Shown piece by piece: positions 31,809 to 42,798 of a stretch of DNA of 64,000 bases. The stretch spans positions 9,288,935-9,352,934 of the forward strand of contig CM046863.1 in the NCBI GenBank assembly GCA_025617745.1, written 5' to 3'. Positions within the stretch are counted from its first letter, which is position 1, and the number at the start of each line of letters is the position of its first letter. The notes beneath the pieces are model-generated. The model had not been told where the DNA came from. It worked only from the letters and a program-made list of their open reading frames with translations, and did not search any database. A program made the position numbers and the translations under genes. This stretch comes from Heliocidaris erythrogramma (Eukaryota; Echinodermata; Echinoidea; Camarodonta; Echinometridae).

Positions 31809-32406
31809 ATCATCTTTGACGTTGTAAAGTGCACGCATCCACAGTCAGACGTCAGACCTCTAGATCTAAGAGACGGTTTCTAAGCTACATATATATATAT
31901 ATATATATATATGTAGCTTAGAAACCGTCTCTTAGATCTATGAATAATTTTGAGTATATATATATATATATATATATATACTCAAAATTATTCATTTTCA
32001 CCAGGTATTGGCCTGCAATCTCAGTAGAGACCTCCAGATGCATTGTGACAGTGTACTGAAAGGTTAAAAGGTTTAATCACATAGGATCTGATTCACGTTG
32101 ATCGACAAAGGTAAATAAATCACCAAGGGTATGAATAATTTTGAACATCACAAAATTTGGATAACTCACTTTTTCTATTGTTATGCAAATGGGTTGAAAC
32201 CAGAAACGGCATTCATTTGTAGATGATAACTAAATGTATTCAAGTGATGTACAAGTAAATCCAGTTCATTTCTGCGAAAACTGCAAAAATCTCCAATTTT
32301 CCGAGGGGTATGAATAATTTTGAGGACAATGTAGCTTAGAAACCGTCTCTGAGATCTTGAGGTCTGACGTCTGACTGTGGATGCGTGTACTTTACAACGT
32401 CAAAGA

Positions 32407-32410
<4 letters not shown>
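31809..32410. mobile_element. Inverted-repeat element with 84-bp arms and AT hairpins
   Basis: 31809-31892 and 32327-32410 are complementary with only a few mismatches (ATCATCTTTGACGTTGTAAA ... GGTTTCTAAGCTACAT). The centre contains two further perfect hairpins built around (AT)n: TAGCTTAGAAACC near 31911 and TGAGTATATA...TATACTCA near 31951-31985. The phrase GAATAATTTTGA recurs four times. No coding frame. Confidence 0.75.
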
Positions 32411-32438
<28 letters not shown>

Positions 32439-32440
<2 letters not shown>

Positions 32441-32464
32441 CCCTGGAAAAAAATATTAGACCAG
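32439..32464 (+). mobile_element. Tc1/mariner-type terminal sequence (one end)
   Basis: CAGCCCTGGAAAAAAATATT followed by AGACCA directly after a TA run. This is the typical start of Tc1-like inverted repeats (CAG-x-TGGAAAAAA-x-T-x-TTAGACCA). The partner end was not found nearby, so the element is probably truncated. Confidence 0.45.
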
Positions 32465-33129
32465 CTGCATTTAGGGGCATACAGGTAGTATTAAGTCCAT
32501 TGTCTATGGGACTAGGAAAATGATTATTCAACAGCTAATTCATTTTAATGGACTACTACTCCCCATTACAATTATCTTTGTGACAATTACACCAGGACAA
32601 TTACCCTAGGACGACTACGGCAAGGACAAATTTCCCCCCGAATCCCCCCCCCCATTTTCTTATGAGAAATAGTTTTTGACCGCGTAATAGACAATTATTA
32701 ATGTCTGAGAGGATGAATTTCAAGTGTTACTTGTCTTGGTTTGAGCACTATGGCCTGCTCATGATTCCACTGAGAACATTTGAAGTGACATAAAAATTGA
32801 AGTTACCGAAAAAGAAAAGATTCTAGCTACATGAATGAGCTACTGTGAAAAAAATGCAACCCCTTATGAACAGCATGCCACAAGGCATGACTGATATCTT
32901 CAAATGTGATGTGTAGCAATTTTCCACCAAGAACTGACCAAACTGCCTCTAGAGATCTGGCATACCTCCTGGACAATTATCCCAGAGGCCATTACTGACA
33001 GAACATTTTTTTTCAAAACATTGGTTGCCATATAATTACGTTTTCATCATCAAAAAATTATTTTCTGATATACAAAGTGCAAACAAAAAGTTGCACTTTT
33101 AGTTTTATATGGTACATTGGGTACATTTT

Positions 33130-33515
33130 GTATACGAGTAAATATCTCCATTAAAGATGACCCGGCACACAAATCTGTTATGTCACGATAATTCAGTACT
33201 ACTGCTCCGTTGTCTCTTAGTGGAAACTTTTTTCCCAAAGCATGCGTTTTTCTGAAAAAATATGCCTTTCAATATGAAATTGTTAGCAGGCGCGGAGGAA
33301 CATCGGGCTCGGACGATGGAAGTAGGGGGGGGGGGCACCTTTTGTTTGGCCGACAAAGGGTGCCTACTGCTAACAATTTCATATTGAAAGGCCATTTCAG
33401 AAAAATGCATGCTTTTCAAATATGGTTCCACTAAAAATAATGCAGCAGTGGTACTGAATTACCTAACAGATTTGTGTGTCGGGTCATCTTTAATGGAGAT
33501 GTTTACTTCATATAC
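33130..33515. mobile_element. Foldback element, ~160-bp arms
   Basis: The arms, about 33130-33297 and 33361-33515, are complementary: ATCTCCATTAAAGATGACCC on the left against GGGTCATCTTTAATGGAGAT on the right, and further in TTTCAATATGAAATTGTTAG against CTAACAATTTCATATTGAAA. The loop holds a poly-G tract and GGCCGACAAAGGGTGCC. Frames in the arms are incidental. Confidence 0.8.
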
Positions 33516-33835
33516 ATGTTAAAGGTGCATTACAGTAATCTAGGAGCAACATATAGCTTAAGAACTAATGATATTTGTACAATGTATAAGGTTTATTGGA
33601 ACATTTCTTATAAAAATTATGCGTATTTCAAATAGCTTTAGCAATGGAATTACAGTATGACACAATGTAGTATACAAAGTTATTATCGCAAGCTTTATAT
33701 GCAAATTAATGATATGATTGTATATTGTTATTTCCAAAATGATTTTATGTATGTATTAATTATTGCAATTATTACATTAATATTACATATTCAAATTATT
33801 GATCATTAGAATTTCTTTACATAATTCATGATTTT

Positions 33836-34262
33836 ATTTGATTTTATTTTATTCGTCAGGTATATTGCAATACAAACATATCGAGGTACCATGACAGGAT
33901 AGCCCATGAAAGTCGAAATGGCTTATTTCCAATGGGGTCCTTACCTAAATAACTGATTAAAAAATAAACTAAGAAAACACATTAGTACGGCTACAAGACT
34001 ATCGACTATAGTACGACATGTAATAAGAATGTACTAAAGTAGCAAAATAAAGTAGGCGAAGATTACATAAATGTGAAAACAAGACTTACTCAACGGAAAA
34101 AAAATATATACAGAAAATCATAATGAAACTATCCATAATAAACGTTGGCTACATAAGTCATATAATATAGGAAAAAACCATCTGAGCTACAAAAAGGAGA
34201 GGAGAAATATAGTTATGGACTAGACACATTTTTCAGATGATGCTTCAATACCCTTTTAAAAT
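33836..34262 (-). mobile_element. LINE 3'-UTR-only copy (5'-truncated)
   Basis: Nearly identical to 39795-40240, which is the 3' untranslated end of the LINE whose ORF ends at 40255 on the minus strand. Only the tail was copied, as is common in target-primed insertion. A ~25-bp stretch around AAACATAACATTTTTATAAA is missing relative to the longer copy. Confidence 0.85.
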
Positions 34263-34319
34263 GTAAAAAAATCATTTATGACTATGTACATTGATTTTAA
34301 ATGGGTTTTTTTTTTTAAA

Positions 34320-34818
34320 CTTCAGCATTGCTGCTAAAGGCTGCAAGTATTACATCGCGGCCTCCTGCAAGGCCTACATCCGGTACAGGAGATGGGAGAA
34401 TTGAGCTTGGACCTAACAAGGAGTTGGCGGAGATTGCGGTCCTTCCGGTATGACAGTACACAGATTCAGGGACCCAAGGGTACTTGGAGGATCAACGGGA
34501 GTTTTACTTGCGTTACTAAGGATTGCATATATGCAATCAACTGTACGAAGTGCCAACATTTATACGTCGGCGAAACAAAGAGGAGGCTTGCCGACAGAAC
34601 ATCTTCGGTCAATCAGGATCAAGTCTGCAGGCCTGCCTGAGGCACAGCATTTCAACCAGCCTGACCACAACATTGGACATTTCGAAGTAAGCATCCTTGT
34701 CAATGACTTCAAGTCAGATGCGGCCAGGAAAGAGAGAGAGGAACGCCTCATCCACCATCTCGGCTCTCTCCAACCTGGGGGGATGAATGTATCTTTTTAC
34801 TCTTTTCCTACCGTGTGA
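34320..34818 (+). pseudogene. Penelope-like element: GIY-YIG endonuclease end
   Basis: A C-x-x-C-type stretch (GCKYYIAASCKAYI, 34339-34380) leads into PKGTWRINGSFTC, DCIYAINCTKCQHLYVGETK and RRLADR, then in a second frame LPEAQHFNQPDHNIGHFEVS and EREERLIHHLGSLQPGGMN. That is the C-terminal GIY-YIG nuclease of Penelope-like retroelements, with LYVGETKRRLADR as the GIY-YIG core (here the first triplet is L-Y-V). Frameshifts at about 34395 and 34615. No reverse transcriptase remains upstream; a LINE tail adjoins it. Not functional. Confidence 0.8.
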
Positions 34819-34856
34819 TTTTCTACGTTTTCCTCTCTTTCTCTCTATTTCTCCTC

Positions 34857-34947
34857 TGTAAAACTCTCTCTCTCTCTCTCTTCTCTCTAGTGCGCGCGAT
34901 CTCCCCCTCTCTCTCTCTCTCTCTCTTTCTCTCTTTCTCTCTTCTCC
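34857..34947. repeat. (CT)n-rich tract
   Basis: Pyrimidine microsatellite between the GIY-YIG fragment and the hammerhead-like motif. Immediately after, 34970-35010 holds GCGCTATGCGC and GCGCATTGCGC hairpin words. Confidence 0.85.
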
Positions 34948-35044
34948 CTCCTTTGCACTTTTGCTTTTGATGCGCTATGCGCTTATCCTTTAGCGCATTG
35001 CGCTTTGCTGATGCTGGATGCATTTTTTAATAAAGTCATCATTC

Positions 35045-35081
35045 CTGATGAAGCCCTATGGGCGAAAATTTGAATTCTTTC
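35045..35081 (+). ncRNA. Hammerhead-ribozyme-like motif downstream of the Penelope fragment
   Basis: CTGATGA (35045-35051), then AGCCCTATGGGC, a 4-bp stem with a 3-nt loop, then GAAA (35064-35067), then AATTTGAATTC, which can close as a 3-bp stem before a T-T-C cleavage-type site. Penelope-like elements are known to carry minimal hammerheads. Two cautions: one extra A sits between CTGATGA and the stem, and I could not find a convincing stem I. Confidence 0.4.
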
Positions 35082-35149
35082 ATCTCTTAACGGTTGTCTT
35101 ATTCATCATTGACTTTTGTGTATTTTTCATCAACCGACGCAGGACACTT

Positions 35150-35216
35150 ATTTTTTATTTTTTATTTTTTATTTTTTATTTTTTATTTTTTATTTTTTAT
35201 ATATATATATATATAC
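35150..35216. repeat. (TATTTTT)n minisatellite and (TA)n
   Basis: Seven to eight units of a 7-bp TTATTTT unit, then alternating TA. It produces hydrophobic but meaningless frames. Confidence 0.9.
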
Positions 35217-35675
35217 ATTCAGATATATTATACTAATATTTCGAGGTTTGGCACCGGTAAACAAATGTGACAAGATGCTACAGTTTAGGATGTCTGCAGA
35301 ACTGGCGTCTTTGACAATTTCGCCATGCTGTTATTATGAAGGAAAGCAACCGAGAAAACGCGATGATAATAAGAAAATAAAATGAGATAAAGCGATCTGC
35401 AAAAGTTTATATGAAAACGGATGAACAATAACAAAGTTATAATTGTTTTTAAAATATGATGACTATGATCAATGCAAATATGAATATGAAAAGTATAACA
35501 TTGTAACATTGTATAATCATTTTTCTTTCCATGGATGCATAAAATATGATACCCGTAGTAAATAATGTATAGCAAGAATATACAGAATGTTACCCTTTTT
35601 TTTCAAGCAAACAATTTCTATTCATCACCTGATGTGATTATATTATGGTGCATTGGTGTTTTCTATTTTTATGAT

Positions 35676-36659
35676 ATAATAAATTTAGTTTTTGTGAACA
35701 TGACAGTAAAAGCGCGCTGCACTTTATTTTTATTATATGAACGTAGTGTTTGACAGAGGGAGAGAGAGAGAGAGAGAGAGAAATATAGGGGAACCAACAT
35801 TTTGATCATTACTAAATAAAACTTTCGCCTATTATGTGATCGTGTTGGATAAACGTTTCGGTAGTTTACCCTGTTTCCCTATAAACAGTACTAGATTTCG
35901 TAGTTCAGCCGTGTTACATCAATGCTGTAAGAAATTAGCCATTTATTTAGCCATTGGTGCAAAAGTTCGAGTTGCCTATTCATTCTTCACCCCATTGTCT
36001 GCATGGCTGGTGGTTATCCTGAAAGCCTTGACAAATATTTGTATAGGCTACAGAGTCAACGTGATATACTAAATACAGACAATACATGTGTATGAAAATA
36101 TATTGTTTACACAAAATGAAAATCATTGCATTCTAATGTAGGTTTGGACGTGTAGGAGAAATCAAGGTACATTGAGATAATTCGTTTTTCCCATTCCAAA
36201 ACGGAAAAGGGAAAAGCTCTGACGTTTTAGCAAATTTGAAAGATTACGGAGCGTAGCACCTTTTAGGCTTTATCTTTTAATGTGAAAACCATACAAAACA
36301 TATTGCACGCAAGCCAGCTATACACGCGCTGCGCACAGACCGCTTTAACTTTACACGAAAACAAAATAGAGTCTGAAACACCACATAACGCATATCACGG
36401 AGCGCTCACTGAAAACAGTCGAGGCAATGGACTACTTTGCGACGGAAAGTTAGTTCGACGCCCTGCTTATCAATTATTTGGACGCAATACTGCACTGTAA
36501 ATGTTACAGGGTGGATTTCCCACTTCCCGCATGAAGCGCGAAAGCTTTGACGTTCTAGAAAATTGTGTGAGAAAGATAACGGTTCGTAGCATGCACCTTT
36601 AGGCTTTTTTCGCTCTTGCTACTTCTTTTCCTCAGTTGGCGTTATTCTTTGGGGGCACC
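35676..36659. repeat. Composite dispersed repeat A, copy 2
   Basis: Same sequence as 2893-3452 joined to 4281-4697, with a few substitutions and without the 828 bp in between. The junction after GGGAAAA suggests either a deletion here or an insertion in copy 1. It continues directly into the foldback arm at about 36660. Confidence 0.85.
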
Positions 36660-36844
36660 TCAAAATTTCACCCGAGAGTGGAATTGCAAAGGGCTCTTAT
36701 TGTTCGGATCGCACGATACGGAGACACAAAAATAATTCGGGGCAAGTTCTTTTACGTTTCTCTGAATACTTTTCTTTAAATATTGCTCTGAATATTTAAG
36801 TAGATTGTTCACTTTTTTGAAAAAGCAAGGCCACAAACCATTAA

Positions 36845-37399
36845 AGGCATTTGTTACCTTTGTGAGCAGTTGATTTAAAAAAATTCTCAAACCAAGATGA
36901 AACATGTGTATGAGTACATGTATTAGTACTCAAAAACCCTGAAAACAACCATTATTTGGAATGAAAAGCTGTAAGTACAACGCAAACCGCGATTTTATAA
37001 TTTCGCGTCTTCGAGACGTTTTAATAAGAGACCGTTACTCTCGAGTTTCAAAAAATAAGTTGTCTGGCTTCCTCTGCGTTGAGATCGTGTGCCTTTTTTT
37101 TTCGGAGAACATGACGAGTCTGTCAATCTACTCGCAATCAACATGTATTATTCGCACGCCACGATAATTGCATAAAGCGCTATTCAATATAAATTCAAAC
37201 TCCAAGAACCGACCGTTAAAATTATAGATTTTCTTTCCAAACATTGACTTAGATTTTCACTGTTTTAAAATACTTCCCAAAGGTATTATGACTTGAGACG
37301 CTCATAGCCATATTTTAAAACTATAACTCACATTTTATACAAATTTCGAGTAATAGAATGAGATATTTTTTTAATTCCTAACAATGCTAGCCAATGCCT
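36845..37399. mobile_element. 555-bp MITE with TTAA target duplication
   Basis: Flanked by TTAA at 36841-36844 and 37400-37403. The ends are AGGCATTTGTTACC and the complement of AGGCATTGGCTAGC. Removing it and one TTAA restores the arm as in copy 1 (ACCATTAA then TTAGTTCAG there, CCAATTCAG here). Non-coding; piggyBac/Kolobok-like by target. Confidence 0.8.
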
Positions 37400-38002
37400 T
37401 TAACCAATTCAGAGCACAATAATTGCCATTGTGTGTTGCAGTTGAAATTCCAGAGCACCTTTTAACCCAGAGTCATGAATCATTAATGACACTGGACTGC
37501 AAAACGTTGGGAGAAACGACAGCTGCAATACACAATGGTAATTGTTGTATTCTGAATTAATTACTTATACACACAGATTTTGTTGCCTTTACAGAGCAAT
37601 ATTTTAAGAAAGCATTCAGAGAAATGTGATGAAACTTGCTCCCAAACGATTTTTCATCCTTCAACTTTACAATGTTAAAATCTCAGTCTGATACGATGTA
37701 AACTTTTTGTGTTATTAACAATCAAATGTGTCCAAAGTCTTTTTTAAACACCTAGTAATAGTGGAGAGTCGCGCTCTGCGTGGGATATGCGTTTAGAGAA
37801 AGACCAGCGTAGGAGAGTAAATCAAATTATTCAAAAAAGGAATAAAAGATAATCTAGACTAGGAATTGTCTACAGATACGTCATTCGTGGACTAAGTCCA
37901 CTGCAAACATGGAAAATGGCGGCCCCATGCATAAGCAGCAGACGATGGACGGAAGACGTGCTTGGGGGACCATCATTCTAACTTTCTTCATACCCAGGTC
38001 GA

Positions 38003-38358
38003 AATTCCCATAGAAACCAGTAGAAACCAGTAGTGACCGTCTACTGGTTTCTATTGTGTTTTTAAAGACCAGTTATGTAGAGACCCAGTAAAAACTGTTA
38101 AAAGTCATTACAGTCAATTGGTTGAGGAGACAAGTAAAGACCAATAAAAACCAGTTGCATTTAATGGTTTTCAGCAAGTTGGTCAAGTCAAACCAGTACA
38201 AACCACTAGAAACCAGTAAGTCTAATGGTTCTGAAGACCATTAAATACCAGTTGCATTTAATGGTTTTCAGCAAGTTGGTCATGTCAAACCAGTACAAAC
38301 CACTAGAAACTAGTCAAACCATTAGAAAACAGTAAAGTCTAATGGTTCTGAAGACCAG
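38003..38358. repeat. Satellite array, left part
   Basis: Imperfect repeats of ACCAGTAGAAACCAGT words with a longer period (GGTTTTCAGCAAGTTGGTCA occurs twice about 100 bp apart). Interrupted at TA 38359-38360 by the inner element. Confidence 0.85.
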
Positions 38359-39790
38359 TACACTGTTAAAAGTGAAGTGCTGAAACACGAGTGCTAATTG
38401 GGAGTTTGCACTTGACATGCTCTTTCTAACACCTCACGTGCCATTTGCGTCGGGGAGATGATAAGGTGCAGAAAATTGAGTGCTAAAAGTGCTGAATGTT
38501 AGGACGCTCGTTTTACACTTCAATTGCTGACCAACGTCCCGTGATAGCACCTGCACAATAGACCTGTTTACTAAGTGATTCAGCTTTATGGATGTTTCTT
38601 TCCTGGGGACCTAGTAACGAGGTATTCCATTAACCTGTTATTAATGAATGAACTACAATACTTGGAATCCAGTTTGCATACAATACTTGTTGCTATGTCT
38701 GACAAGCCTCTGGCAAGCTTTCAGGTTGTTCTTGACAACCTGACATAAACTTGACATAAACTGGCATGTTCGTTTAAAATTCACTGCGATTAGCATCGAC
38801 AGTGTAATTATTCATATATTCATTTAATTATACTTTTCATTAAATCCACTGAAAAGCAACAAAGTGTTCATTGATGGTTGGTATTTGACAGTCTGCCAAA
38901 TGATAGCCAACTTGCAAACAATGCGCTTTCCCAAGTGTTCCTTGACGTGCTATTCTAGTCACCTGGTCTACGATGTCTTTCTTTCATAGAGTTTGAATTC
39001 TGTAGGTTGACATGTCGGGCAAGCTTATGTATTAAAAAAGGGAAAGGTCATTTGGGAAAAGTTGCTCATAGGCCAATTACGAAATCGCTTATTACGCAAC
39101 TGTAGTGCAAGAGCCATCATCTGCTGCACAGGCATGGCGTGGTAAGTAAAAATTGAAGAAATAAAATTTAGAACTTCTGTAATTTTATGCGAATAAAGGT
39201 ATCAAATAATATGATATTTTACATTAAACTTTGTGGTGGTGGATATGAAACATGATGAAAAGCGATGAAGTTGAAATGCCATGTTTCAGCATGTGTGGTG
39301 TGGCCAAACGTCTACGGTACGCGTTGTCGTTGAAATGAAAATTATTGATCATGCGGGGTCAGCCAGTCATGGGGCGCGATTGACCGCGCCGGCCGGGCCC
39401 GGGAAGTCTGGAAGGCGGTGTGTGTGCTTCTTTTTCGTCACGATTGTGGATTGCCGAAATGGAACAATTAAACCTCCGAAATTGCCACTTTAATCCACAT
39501 GCCATGGTTTTAGTCCACATCATCATGTAAACAACCAGTTCATATAAATCTAACAATAAAATCTAGACCTTAGTGTAGGGCTGTTTAACAGACTATAGAA
39601 GGGTGAGTTTTCAGCACTACATGCAGGTGTGATTTTGTGCGTACTGTTTGTGTATGTTCTTTAGTACTATATTGGGTGCAAAAGTGTTAGCACTAGGAGT
39701 GCCATTTTGGGGGCTATAAAATGGGTTATTTAATGCACTAGAAGTGTGGTTTTTGCGAGCTGCATGCGTCTAATAGCACCAGAAGTGTGA

Positions 39791-42640
39791 TTTTATTTTA
39801 TTTTATTCGTCAGGTATATTGCAATACAAACATAACCAGGTACCATGACAGGATAGCCCATGAAAGTCGAAATGGCTTATTTCCAATGGGGTCCTTACCT
39901 AAATAACTGATTAAAAAATACACTAAGAAAACACATTAGTACGGCTACAAGACCATCGTACACGTACGACAAGTAATACGAATGTACTAAAGTAGCAAAA
40001 TAAAACATAACATTTTTATAAAGTAGGCGAAGATTACATAAATGTGGAAACAAGACTTACTCAACGGAAAAAACTATATACAGAAAATCATAATGAAACT
40101 ATCGATAATAAACGTTGGTTACATAAGTCATATAATATAGGAAAAAACCATCTGAGCTACAAAAAGGAGAGGAAAAATATAGTTATGGAGTCGACACATT
40201 TTTCAGATGATGCTTCAATACCCTTTTAAAATGTAAAAAATTCTTAACTGATTCTTAACCGTTAAAATAAAAGGAATTTCCAATTTTACCTTTCCGCTTA
40301 GGCACTACGAAATTAAATTGACTATTTCTAGTGTCATGCCCATGAACACTTGAAGAGCGAGTAAAATTATTTGAAATATAGTGATCTGCATTAGAGTAAA
40401 AAATCTTATGTACATGGTGAATTAAAAGTTGTTGTGATCTAAGGTTTACATGAAGAAGACCAGCTGTTTCAAGTTCACTCTTCCCAATGTGTGTTCTTGG
40501 TGGTAAGTGATTGATAAATCTTACAATCTTATTTTGATTTATTTTTAACTTGTTTTGATCCACCTTGCCTAGACTGCAGTACCATGCCGCATTAGCATAA
40601 TCAAATAAACATTGTATTAAGAAAAAACTTAAAATGCGTCTTGATTTTAAGTTCATGCAATTTTGATAAGGATACAAGAATTTTAGACGAGCATTAGCTT
40701 TTTTGACAATACTGTCAACCAAACTTGAGCAAGAAAGATCACTAGCTATATCTAGTCCTAAATACTTCACAGAATCCTGTCTCTTAATGAGTTGATTGTT
40801 ATAACTTATATTGAAATCATCAGTATACTTCAGCCTACCCCGCGAACAAAATACTTTCGGTTTTACCAATATGTAAGCTAAGCTTATTTGCTGTCATCCA
40901 ATTACCACAGTTTGATAATTCTAAGCTAAGTTTTTCCCCGATCAGCTTAGGATCAGTACCAGAATATAGTAACACACTATCATCCGCATATAAAAGTAAT
41001 TTACTGTCGTTGACACAAACACACATATCATTAATGTAGCACATGAATAGAATAGGACCTAATATGCTCCCCTGGGGAACTCCGCATCTTATGGGCGTAG
41101 AATCGGAGAGTACATTTTGCAACGAGACAACTTGATAACGATTGGTCAAGTAAGACCTAAACCATTGCACACATGCAGAATTTAAACCCATTACTTCTAA
41201 TTTACTTAACAGTATATTATGGTTAACGGTATATCGAAGGCTTTTTGCAAGTCAAGAAGAACCATCCCGACAAAACGTCCTTGGGAAATTTCGTTCCTGA
41301 CAAAATCTAACAGGTGAATAAGACAAGTTTCAGTGGAATAACCATTTCTAAAACCAGATTGAAATTCGTATATTATTTTGTTTTCTTGAAAGTAGTTCTC
41401 TAATTGGGCATACACACATTTCTCTAGGACCTTCGAGACTATACTTAAAACACTAATCGGTCTATAATTGCTAACATTAGTTTTATCTTTCTATTTATAA
41501 AGGGGTGTTACTTTTGCAATTTTCATTTCATCAGGGAAGGTGGAAGTTGAGATAGATAAGTTAATAATGTAAGTTAAAGGTTTATACAAATATTTAGCTC
41601 CATCCTTCAAAAATCTGGCAGGTACCAAGTCAAGCCCGGTACTTTTTTGATATTTTCAACTTATTTAATTCATCTAAAACAAACTTTTCTTTGACAGGAG
41701 AAAAAAGAAAACAACCTTTCGACACACCCTTAGTGTCGTATAATTTTTGTAATTTAACACTGTCCGTTCCAAATTCATTTGCGTTGCTATCTGGCAGATT
41801 ACTAGCTAATTTTTCTGCAACTGTTGTGAAATAATTGTTAAATTCGTTCGCTATCCTCATATTATCATGACATAACTCCCCTTGGATATTAATAACATTC
41901 TCTTTAATATTCTTTTGTTTGTTTTTACAACCTAAATCTTTCAGATTCTTCCACAACTTTTTAGAATCATTTTTATGCTCATCAATTTGATTTTGGAAGT
42001 ATTCAGCTTTAGCCTGTCTCACTTTTCTTTGCAACAAATTACGTAAAAGTTTATATTTCTTTTCTAATTCTAAATTACCACAATCCTTTTTCATTCTTTT
42101 AAAAGCTATATTTCTTTGTCTTATTAACGAAATAATTTCAGCATTCATCCACTTATCGGTTCTTTGCTTAATTCTTACTTGTTTTAATGGAGCACATTTA
42201 TCAACTATAGACATGAAAATATTTTTGAAAATTGACCACGCAGTATTTACTTCTTTACATTCTAATATATCAGACCATTTGACACGAGATAAAACATTAT
42301 TAAAATCAGCTATACAATATTTTCTCATACACCGAATACTTATATTTCTATGCTGTCTGAATACAGGTCTTATTAGCTTCCTAGAGCAGTAGGTTAAAAA
42401 ATGATCACTTAGGCCAATTTCAATAACACCACTTTGACAAATATTTTCTTCTTTACTGCTGATTACATGGTCTATTAATGATGAAGTGGCCGATGTTGTT
42501 CGAGTGGGTTTAGTTATAAGTTGACTCAAACCATTTAAATTCAAAATATTCTTGTATTTTTTGGATAATGAAGACTGCTGCAAAAGGCAGATATTCATGT
42601 CCCCTAAAATTATAACCTCATCATGTGTAAAAAGGCTTAC
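39791..42640 (-). mobile_element. LINE (CR1/L2-like) inserted in the inner element
   Basis: Minus-strand order: end of the endonuclease (42640), reverse transcriptase (about 41560-40840), C-terminal region (to 40255), and a 3' UTR of about 460 bp ending in an ATTTTATTTTATT-type tail at 39791. 5'-truncated within the endonuclease domain. The 3' UTR is duplicated at 33836-34262. Confidence 0.85.
40255..42640 (-). pseudogene. LINE ORF2: endonuclease end, reverse transcriptase, C-terminus
   Basis: From the truncated start the frame reads VIILGDMN, the APE-endonuclease G-D-x-N motif, and IGLSDHFL, the S-D-H motif (to about 42410). RT blocks follow: NYRPISVLSIVSKVLEK, GFRNGYSTE, MVLLDLQKAFD (palm A), GVPQGSILGPILF (block B) and LLLYADDSVLLY (Y-A-D-D, about 40990), then ADLSCSSLVDS-type thumb and FFLIQCLFDYANAAW. 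Only about four lesions are seen: frameshifts near 41640, 41215 and 40850 and a TAG near 41494. It is therefore a fairly young copy, though dead. Confidence 0.88.
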
Positions 42641-42798
42641 ACTTAAAGTGTTTAAAGTAGCACTTGGACTGGTGTTGAATTAAAGCACTTGTACAAGTGC
42701 TACTTTAGCACAATTTGTGCAGTCCCTATGCGTGCCCTTACAGGTGCTCCCTCCAAAGCTTGAGGTGCTAAAAATAGCACTTGAGTTTTTAGAGTGTA

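Larger units (their letters stand above)
38361..42796. mobile_element. Inner TA-flanked element inserted in the satellite
   Basis: The left end is CACTGTTAAAAGTGAAGTGC and the right end is the complement of CACTCTAAAAACTCAAGTGC, imperfect inverted repeats, with TA at 38359-38360 and 42797-42798. Excising it gives GACCAGTAAATACCATTAG, exactly the satellite phrase found intact several times nearby (for example 43070). About 1.6 kb of the element itself is non-coding; the rest is an inserted LINE. Confidence 0.88.

Noticed and set aside
34560..34751. Minus-strand frame opposite the Penelope fragment
   Set aside because: Antisense shadow of the GIY-YIG coding region.
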